A stretch of DNA of 10,643 nucleotides from DAIUCA01 sp964613675 (GTDB lineage Bacteria; Pseudomonadota; Gammaproteobacteria; Competibacterales; Competibacteraceae): assembly GCA_964613675.1 (NCBI GenBank), contig CAZTIH010000090.1:1-10643 (forward strand). The letters run 5' to 3'. Of this stretch, positions 5,378 to 10,643 are shown piece by piece (position 1 is the first letter of the stretch; every line of letters begins with the position of its first letter). The notes under the pieces were generated by a model. It was not told the origin of the DNA and did no database searches. It was given only the letters and a program-made list of their open reading frames with translations. A program made the translations under genes and the position numbers.

Positions 5378-6220
5378 TTAAGGACGTAGTAATTCGTTAA
5401 GACTGGTCTTTTGACGGGTTTGCGCGTCCACCTGCTTGATAATGACGGCGCAATACAAACTATGACTCCCGTCCGCTGCGGGGAGACTCCCTGGCACCAC
5501 CACCGACCCCTTTGGTACCCGTCCATAGGTCACTTCTCCCGTTAAGCGATTGAAAATCTTCGTACTTTGTCCCAAGTACACGCCCATACTCAACACCGAT
5601 CCCGTCTCCACAATTACCCCCTCTACCACCTCCGAACGCGCCCCAATAAAACAATCGTCTTCAATGATGGTGGGATTCGCCTGGAGCGGTTCGAGGACAC
5701 CGCCTATCCCTACCCCACCCGATAGGTGTACCCGCGCCCCGATGTAGGCACAGGAACCCACCGTCGCCCAAGTATCTACCATGGTTCCCGCCCCCACATA
5801 CGCCCCAATATTGACAAAACTCGGCATTAAAACGACCCCTTTGTCGATAAAGCTGCCCCGTCGTACCACAGCGCCCGGCACCGCCCGCAACCCGCTTTCC
5901 ACAAACTGTTGCAGCGACCAATCTCCAAATTTAGGGGGCACTTTGTCGAAATAACGTTGAACGTCGTCGTCAAATAATCGGTTGTCGTTGAGGCGAAAGG
6001 ACAGCAAGACCGCTTTCTTTAACCACTGATTGACATGCCATTCTTCATGAATCTTTTGGGCAACGCTCACTTGACCGCTATCGAGAAGTGCAAGGGCTTC
6101 GTTGACCGCTTCCGCTACCATCGCGGGATGATGCGTCGGGGAAAAATCGGCGCGTTGCTCAAAGGCGTGCTCGATAGCAGCTTGTAAATCGGTGAAGGGA
6201 GAAGTCATGAAAAAACTCAT
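5378..6220 (-). CDS. dapD: 2,3,4,5-tetrahydropyridine-2,6-dicarboxylate N-succinyltransferase
   Basis: DapD transfers succinyl from succinyl-CoA to tetrahydrodipicolinate, a step in the succinylase route to diaminopimelate and lysine, in the cytoplasm. The 280-aa product matches the family end to end. It has a helical N-terminal domain (ALLDSGQVSVAQKIHEEWHV, then NQWLKKAVLLSFRLNDN), a left-handed beta-helix of hexapeptide repeats from about 118 to 240 (MPSFVNIGAYVGAGTMVDTW, HLSGGVGIGGVLEPLQANP, FIGARSEVVEGVIV, SMGVYLGQSTKIF), and the tail SLYCAVIIKQVDAQTR ending LNELLRP. The longest frame is given. A second Met at 6208 would give 276 aa, close to the 274 of the E. coli enzyme, and has a weak GAG about 10 bases upstream, so either start is possible. 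The gene follows cysB on the same strand after 174 bases. No terminator facing this strand is visible after its stop. Confidence 0.97.
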   Translation of the reverse strand: MSFFMTSPFTDLQAAIEHAFEQRADFSPTHHPAMVAEAVNEALALLDSGQVSVAQKIHEEWHVNQWLKKAVLLSFRLNDNRLFDDDVQRYFDKVPPKFGDWSLQQFVESGLRAVPGAVVRRGSFIDKGVVLMPSFVNIGAYVGAGTMVDTWATVGSCAYIGARVHLSGGVGIGGVLEPLQANPTIIEDDCFIGARSEVVEGVIVETGSVLSMGVYLGQSTKIFNRLTGEVTYGRVPKGSVVVPGSLPAADGSHSLYCAVIIKQVDAQTRQKTSLNELLRP

Positions 6221-6381
6221 CGGTGCAAATTAAACGGGAGAAGATAGCGTTTCATCGCATCCGTCACCAGTGAATGTACCGACCAAAATCCCGTCACATC
6301 CCCCCAATTAAAGGGATTTTGCCCGACTAAACCGAGGCGCTGAAAATCACCGCATCGGTTGAAATTCTGCCGCCACGGCAT
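6217..6381 (-). CDS. Possible 54-aa small protein upstream of dapD
   Basis: A frame from the ATG at 6381 encodes 54 residues beginning MPWRQNFNRCGDF and ending LLPFNLHR. It is rich in aromatic residues and has no signal peptide or membrane segment. Its TGA overlaps the ATG at 6220 of dapD (ATGA), the arrangement of translationally coupled genes. Against it: no ribosome site precedes the ATG, I recognise no family, and its first codons overlap a stretch that resembles the TnpB relic on the other strand. It may be chance. Confidence 0.22.
   Translation of the reverse strand: MPWRQNFNRCGDFQRLGLVGQNPFNWGDVTGFWSVHSLVTDAMKRYLLPFNLHR
6285..6320. repeat. Inverted repeat between cysB and dapD
   Basis: AAAATCCC (6285-6292) and GGGATTTT (6313-6320) are perfect 8-base arms around 20 bases. 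Two further inverted pairs lie close by: AACCGA/TCGGTT within about 6330-6361, and ATTCTGC/GCAGAAT at 6364-6370 and 6389-6395, the latter touching the cysB stop. None is followed by a T run typical of an intrinsic terminator on the minus strand. They may slow or end cysB transcription, or be transposon debris. Confidence 0.4.
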
Positions 6382-6394
6382 CCACTACGCAGAA

Positions 6395-7366
6395 TTAGCA
6401 AGTGGGCAACGAGAGATGACTAAACAATAACGCCCGCTGTTCTGCATCAGCGATTTGCGCCTTCTCGACGACTTCACGAGTCAGATGGGGGGCAAAGGTC
6501 TCAATAAAATCATACATGTACCCGCGTAATACCGTTCCCTTGCGAAAACCAATCTTGGTGACGCTGGCCGGAAATAGATGCTCGGCATTGACTGCACAAA
6601 GATCACGGTCGATCTGCGGATCGTAGGCCATATGCGCCACAATGCCGATCCCAATCCCCAAACGAACATACGTTTTAATGACATCCGCGTCCGTCGCCGT
6701 AAACACAACTTGAGGATGTAATCCCGATTCGCTAAAAGCTTCGTCGAGCTGAGAACGCCCCGTAAAACCAAATACATAGGTCACCAAGGGTTGGGCAGCC
6801 AAAGACACGAGTGTCAACGGTCTTTCTTGGGCCAACGGATGGTCGCACGGCATCAGTACACAGCGATTCCAACGGTAACAAGGCATCATTACTAAATCAT
6901 CAAATAGTTCAATGGCTTCCGTAGCAATCGCAAAATCCACCGCGCCATTCGCCGCCAGTTCGGCAATCTGCGTAGGGCTTCCCTGGTGGAGATGCAAGAT
7001 CACTTGCGGGTAACGCTGCCGAAACCGTTGAATCACCGGCGGTAATGCGTAACGCGCCTGAGTATGGGTGGTGGCTATGGACAGACTGCCTCGGCGTTCG
7101 TCCCGAAACTCGGCCGCCACCGCTTGGATATTTTTGACTTCCTGCAAAATTCGTTCGGCATATTCCAAAATGCGTCCCCCCGCCGGCGTGACGGCAGTGA
7201 GATGTTTGCCATTGCGCCGAAAGAGTTCCACCCCTAATTCGTCTTCGAGCAAGCGAATCTGTTTGCTAATGCCAGGTTGCGAGGTGAACAGCGTTTCCGC
7301 CGCCGCCGAAATGTTGAGATTGTTGCGCACAATCGCAATGAGATAACGCAGTTGTTGGAGTTTCAC
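6395..7366 (-). CDS. cysB: CysB-type LysR regulator of sulfur assimilation
   Basis: CysB activates cysteine biosynthesis and sulfate uptake genes in response to N-acetylserine or O-acetylserine. With the GTG at 7366 as start the product is 323 aa (E. coli CysB is 324) and begins like the family, MKLQQLRYLIAIV. The winged helix-turn-helix is at about 15-60 (NISAAAETLFTSQPGISKQI, then RLLEDELGVELFRRNGKHLT). The effector domain shows ATTHTQARYALP and VTYVFGFTGRSQLD. Thr100, Thr102, Gln103, Thr149 and Thr202, the sulfate contacts described for CysB, are all present at the same numbers. An upstream in-frame ATG at 7435 would add 23 residues, but these codons are the terminator hairpin at 7400-7430, so that start is rejected. 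The ribosome site before the GTG is poor. No matching promoter is evident between terminator and start. Confidence 0.96.
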   Translation of the reverse strand: MKLQQLRYLIAIVRNNLNISAAAETLFTSQPGISKQIRLLEDELGVELFRRNGKHLTAVTPAGGRILEYAERILQEVKNIQAVAAEFRDERRGSLSIATTHTQARYALPPVIQRFRQRYPQVILHLHQGSPTQIAELAANGAVDFAIATEAIELFDDLVMMPCYRWNRCVLMPCDHPLAQERPLTLVSLAAQPLVTYVFGFTGRSQLDEAFSESGLHPQVVFTATDADVIKTYVRLGIGIGIVAHMAYDPQIDRDLCAVNAEHLFPASVTKIGFRKGTVLRGYMYDFIETFAPHLTREVVEKAQIADAEQRALLFSHLSLPTC

Positions 7367-7399
7367 AGGCTTGGACGCACACAGGCAGAAAATTAACGG

Positions 7400-7430
7400 A
7401 AAAAATAAAGGGCGATAAATGCCGCCCTTT
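7400..7430 (-). terminator. Strong intrinsic terminator upstream of cysB
   Basis: On the minus strand, AAAGGGCG and CGCCCTTT form a perfect 8-bp stem with an 8-base loop, followed by ATTTTTT. It would end transcription coming from the 501-aa gene. It lies only 33 bases before the cysB GTG, so a cysB promoter must lie in those 33 bases or the hairpin is read through as a leader attenuator. Confidence 0.8.
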
Positions 7431-7450
7431 GTCAAGCTTTTAAGTCTAAG

Positions 7451-7487
7451 AAAAAGGATAATTATTTGATTTAGTGATACCCTTTTT
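7451..7487 (-). terminator. Possible additional, two-way terminator after the 501-aa gene
   Basis: AAAAAGGATA (7451-7460) and TACCCTTTTT (7478-7487) form a 10-bp stem with one mismatch and a 17-base loop. The stem arms end in five T on either strand, so it could work in both directions. It is the first hairpin after the 501-aa gene's stop at 7525. The stem is AT-rich and weaker than the one at 7400. Confidence 0.4.
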
Positions 7488-7524
7488 AGAAATAAATCGA
7501 GGCGAGTCTTTGATTATTCACAAA

Positions 7525-9030
7525 TTATTCTCTTGAAATTAAAGGGGACATATCTTTGCCGTTGAGTAGCATTTTGCCATCGGCGCCGAGTTCAAATCGG
7601 TAGTAATCGACGGTTTGGCCTTCTTCCATCGTGGTGTTGGCAAACAGACGCAACATCACCAAACCACGGGCTAAGTCAGGATCCCCACTCATGCCACTCA
7701 AGTTAACCAGTCGATCTAAATTGGTCGCTCTGACATTGAGTTGCGCCACCACCTGGAAAGGAGATTGGGGTTCGGCGGTTACAAATCCGTCTAAATCAAA
7801 GCGTCCTTCGGGAAACCCAATGCCGGTATCGCGCAGCACAAAACTCGAACCATTTTCGAGCAACGGCGGCAAAAGCGTCATCATGGCTAACATCCCGATC
7901 ATTTCTTCTCCCATGGTTTCCGCGGCTGAGGCCAATTCTCCAACCCCGTCCAGTAAACTTATTGGCAATCCAGTTAGCCCCAAGTTGAATTTCAATTCGT
8001 TGGGCAACAGTCCCGGGGACTCGATGGGCAAGTCATCTGCAAAGGCAAGTCCCGTAATGCCAAAGCCGAACCCAAAGCTGGCGAGCGCGTTGGCTATTTC
8101 CAGTGTCGCTGTCTTCGTCAGTGTTCCCATAGAAAATAGCAAGGCGTCCTCTTGCGTAACCGTGAGCTGATCAACCTCAATCTCATAGCGTGAGCTGTCG
8201 AGTTGAGCGAAAATCGCGTTGAGAACCGCGAAAGCGGCCACAACTTGTTCTGCTGACAGGTCTTCCGTCGATTCGATTTCGTCGTCTTCATCAAGTAATT
8301 CGTTGGGTTTAACCGCCGCTTCAAATTGCTTGTACAGCGTTTTGAATTGATCGTATTGCCGACCTTGTGAATTGATGTTGCCGATGATGCGATTGAGCGA
8401 AGTTTCAACGCCCCCCGCCGAAATCGACAGCCCCTCTAATAAAAAGCCATTCGTTATCTGCCAAGTTTGATCGGGCGCGACCGTCACATCGTAAGAAAAA
8501 TTCAACTGCGACAAATTTGCGTGCCCAAATTCCTCCACGTTCGGAACCGCCAACGCCAGCCCCGTGAAATTGACCGCGAATTGGGCAAAATTTTGGGCAG
8601 TGGGGTCCCACGCGAGGTCAAATTGAGCCGTGTCGAGGTTTAAGGTGGCGATGGGCACCTCATCTTCAAAAATCGTCCAAGGGCCCGCTACATGCCATTG
8701 CATCGGGATGACTTCCCCCGCTTGAACCGGGGAACGAATGACGGTGGGACCCGATTCAAACGCGAAATTGTCCACGATGGCACGGTCTCGCGGGATCTTA
8801 GCGACGAATTCGCCATTTTCCATGACGATGGGAAACTCGCGGTCGTAATCTAATTGCACTTTGCCGACAAACTGCTCATCGACCGAGTGATNNNNNNNNN
8901 NAATGACCGGCTCGATGGCTGCGCGTAGTCGGGCGGCTTCCAAAGAATCGAGGGCGGGTTGTGCGGAGAGCGTGAAGGGAAAGAGCGTGGCGCTCAGCGC
9001 ATAGGCAGCGGAAACACGAAATATGTGCAT
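7525..9030 (-). CDS. Exported protein of unknown function, about 501 aa (contains a 10-N gap)
   Basis: The start is the ATG at 9030: GAGGG lies 6 bases upstream, and the product begins with a signal peptide (MHIFRVSAAYALSATLFPFT, likely cut after LSA at about 23). A frame extension to 9078 has no such support. The mature protein of about 478 residues has no further clear membrane span apart from an Ala/Met/Leu-rich stretch (370-390), and an acidic run, NELLDEDDEIESTED, at 244-258. The end, FELGADGKMLLNGKDMSPL at 479-497, follows a pattern of an acidic strand, a DG turn and a short NG motif. This recalls uncharacterised envelope families such as DUF945 or DUF2125, but I cannot confirm either. 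Ten N (8892-8901) fall at residues 44-47; the frame is the same on both sides. Terminators follow the stop, and pdxH lies 115 bases upstream on the same strand. Confidence 0.82.
   Translation of the reverse strand: MHIFRVSAAYALSATLFPFTLSAQPALDSLEAARLRAAIEPVIXXXXHSVDEQFVGKVQLDYDREFPIVMENGEFVAKIPRDRAIVDNFAFESGPTVIRSPVQAGEVIPMQWHVAGPWTIFEDEVPIATLNLDTAQFDLAWDPTAQNFAQFAVNFTGLALAVPNVEEFGHANLSQLNFSYDVTVAPDQTWQITNGFLLEGLSISAGGVETSLNRIIGNINSQGRQYDQFKTLYKQFEAAVKPNELLDEDDEIESTEDLSAEQVVAAFAVLNAIFAQLDSSRYEIEVDQLTVTQEDALLFSMGTLTKTATLEIANALASFGFGFGITGLAFADDLPIESPGLLPNELKFNLGLTGLPISLLDGVGELASAAETMGEEMIGMLAMMTLLPPLLENGSSFVLRDTGIGFPEGRFDLDGFVTAEPQSPFQVVAQLNVRATNLDRLVNLSGMSGDPDLARGLVMLRLFANTTMEEGQTVDYYRFELGADGKMLLNGKDMSPLISRE
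8892..8901. other. Assembly gap of 10 N inside the 501-aa gene
   Basis: Ten N interrupt the coding sequence near its 5' end. Both flanks read in the same frame and both look like real protein (LRAAIEPVI before, HSVDEQFVGKVQLDYD after). If the gene is intact the true gap is therefore 10 bases or differs from 10 by a multiple of three. The flanks share no overlap, unlike the gap at 3169. Confidence 0.9.
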
Positions 9031-9049
9031 AAAAAGCCCTCGTATTATG

Positions 9050-9069
9050 AATAAAAACCGCGATGCGGC
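9050..9069 (-). terminator. Weak hairpin with T run after pdxH
   Basis: On the minus strand CCGC-ATC-GCGG is followed directly by TTTTTATT. The stem is only 4-5 bp, so termination of pdxH here would be inefficient, and some transcription may continue into the 501-aa gene 20 bases further on. Confidence 0.35.
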
Positions 9070-9145
9070 ATCCCACAAGACCCCGTTAAGACCTCATGGT
9101 AACCGTCTCTATTGAATACGAAACGCCCCAAGGTTCCAAGCCGCG

Positions 9146-9784
9146 CTAGGGTTCTAACCGCTCCACAATCCACTGATCGGCCTGTTGTCGATACCGAAAC
9201 CGATCGTGCAACCGTCCCGGTCGCCCCTGCCAAAACTCCACTTCCACGGGCGTCAAAATGTAGCCCCCCCACTGCTCGGGTAAGGGGATGGCCTTGTCCG
9301 CGTACACCTCGGCCAGTTCGGCAAACCGCTCTTCGAGTTCCCGACGATTGGCGACAACCTCGCTTTGACGAGACACCAGTGCCCCTAATTGGCTATCTCG
9401 CGGCCGACATTGAAAATATGCCTCCGATGCCGCCCGCGATTGGCGCGTCACCGATCCCCGAAAGCGCACCTGACGTTCGAGCTTGGGCCACCAAAATAAC
9501 AGCGCCGCATTGGGGCGGACCTGCAATTGTTGTCCCTTGGCACTAAGATAGTTGCTATAAAATACCAATCCATGACCACTTCGGCCCTTGAGTAAAACGG
9601 TTCGGGCATCGGGCATCCCTTGCTCATCGACCGTGGCAAGGGTCATGGCGTTGGGTTCGCGATCCGTCATTTTGAGTGCTTCCTCTAACCAACTATCGAA
9701 TTGGATGAGCGGGTCGTCGTGGAGCATGGCGCGGTCGAGTCTTCCAGCTTCGTAGGTTTCGCGGAGATCGGAGAGATTTTGCAT
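9146..9784 (-). CDS. pdxH: Pyridoxamine/pyridoxine 5'-phosphate oxidase
   Basis: PdxH is a cytoplasmic FMN enzyme that oxidises pyridoxine or pyridoxamine 5'-phosphate to pyridoxal phosphate, the last step of vitamin B6 synthesis and salvage. The 212-aa product (E. coli: 218) matches throughout: LRETYEAGRLDR at 7-18, NAMTLATVDEQGMPDARTVL then LKG at 45-67, FYSNYLSAKGQQL (75-87), WWPKLERQVRFRG (98-110), SQLGALVSRQSEV (131-143), VEFWQGRPGRLHDRFRY (182-198) and the conserved C-terminus WIVERLEP (205-212). These include the FMN-contact (RTVLLKG, SAKGQQL) and substrate-contact (RLHDR) segments. The ATG at 9784 has a GGA about 8 bases upstream. The photolyase-like gene starts divergently 87 bases away. 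There is no visible functional link to the neighbours, although threonine synthase at the other end uses PLP. Confidence 0.97.
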   Translation of the reverse strand: MQNLSDLRETYEAGRLDRAMLHDDPLIQFDSWLEEALKMTDREPNAMTLATVDEQGMPDARTVLLKGRSGHGLVFYSNYLSAKGQQLQVRPNAALLFWWPKLERQVRFRGSVTRQSRAASEAYFQCRPRDSQLGALVSRQSEVVANRRELEERFAELAEVYADKAIPLPEQWGGYILTPVEVEFWQGRPGRLHDRFRYRQQADQWIVERLEP

Positions 9785-9871
9785 AGGAAATTCCGTGTGA
9801 AATGAGCGTGAATTGCTAACTATTTCAATTATTTATGGTCTGCGAACTCGATTCAACAGAGCCTCTTGATT

Positions 9872-10643
9872 ATGTTCGACTTCCCCGCTCACCTTGCCGA
9901 CCGCATTCGTCCCCTCAACGCCCTAGCGCCTCAAGACGGCGAGTTTGTTTTGTATTGGACCCATCATGCGTTGCGCGGCCACGAACAGCCCGCCCTTGAG
10001 GTGGCACGCCATCTGGCACACCAGCTCAATCAACCCCTATTGGTTTACCAAGGATTGGGCGGCAATCACCGCTTTAATTCGGATCGTCATCACCGCTTTA
10101 TTTTGGAAGGTGCCCGCGATTTGGCCGCCGAACTGGCTCGTCAGGGGGTGCGGCATGTGTTTTATCTCGGCGAACGGCCCCGTGAACCCACTCCCCTTAA
10201 ATCGTTGGCGCGTCGGGCGGCGGCAATTGTGGTGGAGGACTATCCCGTCCCGCCGTTCTCGACAACCTGGACGCCCGCCCTGGTGAAGGCCGTCAAGAGT
10301 CCCGTCATTGCAGTGGATTGCGCCTGTATCGTGCCCATGCAGCACCTGAAGCGGTTCACCGACCGCGCCTTTCGGTTTCGCGAACTCACCCAAGCCGAAT
10401 TTGCGCAGCGACTCGCCCAACCTTGGCCCGAGAACCCGTTGACCGTTCCCCCGTTTACAGGCGACGTCGGCTTTGATCCCATCGACCTCGCGACGGCCGA
10501 TCTTGCCGCGTTGTGTGCGCGCTGTGACATCGCTCACGACATCGGGCCTGTCTCGCACAGCCCCGGTGGGAGTCAAGCGGGTTACGCACGGTGGGAGGGG
10601 TTTAAGCAAAGTGGACTGTCCCACTATGCCGCACGACGGGGCG
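9872..10643 (+). CDS. DNA photolyase-like flavoprotein, N-terminal part (runs off the right edge)
   Basis: Photolyases repair UV pyrimidine dimers with light and FAD. The frame from the ATG at 9872 gives 257 residues, open to the edge. It starts FDFPAHLADRIRPLNALAPQ, then GEFVLYWTHHALRGHEQPAL (23-42), where class II enzymes have an LYWM-type strand and a turn of polar residues. QPLLVYQGLGG (54-64), DRHHRFILEGARDLAAEL (71-88), VEDYPVPPF (121-129) and VIAVDCACIVPMQHL then FTDRAFRFRE (145-171) complete the antenna (Rossmann-like) domain. GGSQAGYARWEGFKQSGLSHYA (232-253) is the start of the FAD-binding half, most of which is outside the window. The order of motifs fits class II-like photolyases better than class I. 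Whether the product is a CPD photolyase or a cryptochrome-like relative cannot be decided from this part. No strong ribosome site precedes the ATG. Confidence 0.83.
   Translation, partial: MFDFPAHLADRIRPLNALAPQDGEFVLYWTHHALRGHEQPALEVARHLAHQLNQPLLVYQGLGGNHRFNSDRHHRFILEGARDLAAELARQGVRHVFYLGERPREPTPLKSLARRAAAIVVEDYPVPPFSTTWTPALVKAVKSPVIAVDCACIVPMQHLKRFTDRAFRFRELTQAEFAQRLAQPWPENPLTVPPFTGDVGFDPIDLATADLAALCARCDIAHDIGPVSHSPGGSQAGYARWEGFKQSGLSHYAARRG

Noticed and set aside
7367..7435. ATG 7435 as the cysB start, adding 23 residues
   Set aside because: The added codons are the terminator hairpin and its T run, and the family N-terminus MKLQQLRY begins exactly at the GTG at 7366.
7400..7435. Perfect TTGACA (7430-7435, minus strand) as a cysB promoter
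   Set aside because: No -10-like hexamer lies 16-18 bases downstream; that stretch is the GC-rich terminator stem.
10037..10624. Long minus-strand frame opposite the photolyase
   Set aside because: It is the antisense shadow of a frame with clear photolyase motifs; its own sequence shows no recognisable domain.

Overview
The window looks like an ordinary chromosomal segment of a gammaproteobacterium of roughly 50% GC. The evidence is a CysB whose sulfate-contact residues line up with the enterobacterial protein, a DapD and a PdxH of proteobacterial length and signature, a ThrC starting MQYVSTRG, and a GEMM-type c-di-GMP riboswitch. I cannot name the genus. Two runs of N (3169-3268, 8892-8901) show it is a draft scaffold, probably from a short-read assembly.

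Layout. On the minus strand from the left edge: the start of thrC (partial), a 289-aa membrane protein and chrA, the last two probably in one operon. Divergent from chrA is a 99-aa secreted protein on the plus strand. Then comes a disturbed stretch (3114-3689): 39-bp tandem repeats around an assembly gap, a broken C-terminal fragment of a TnpB-type (IS200/IS605 family) protein, and the hairpin right end of that element. The right end runs into the 3' end of a minus-strand sensor/response-regulator gene and supplies its last codons. The 463-bp gap that follows holds a clear plus-strand c-di-GMP-I riboswitch and, about 150 bases on, a strong terminator, with no recognisable gene between them. 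The rest is minus-strand housekeeping: dapD (lysine and peptidoglycan precursor), cysB (sulfur regulator), a 501-aa exported protein of unknown function and pdxH (vitamin B6). At the right edge a photolyase-like gene starts on the plus strand, divergent from pdxH.

Most worth following up: (1) the riboswitch that seems to form a short stand-alone RNA; (2) the TnpB relic and its right end recoding the kinase C-terminus, plus a second solo right end (23 of 30 bases identical, opposite strand) upstream of thrC and a possible third fragment between cysB and dapD; (3) the sensor protein, which keeps its phospho-acceptor histidine and receiver but has lost recognisable ATP-binding motifs; (4) the 100-N gap, flanked on both sides by the same 55 bases, which is probably not a real gap. 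I see no complete novel multi-gene system such as a defence island.
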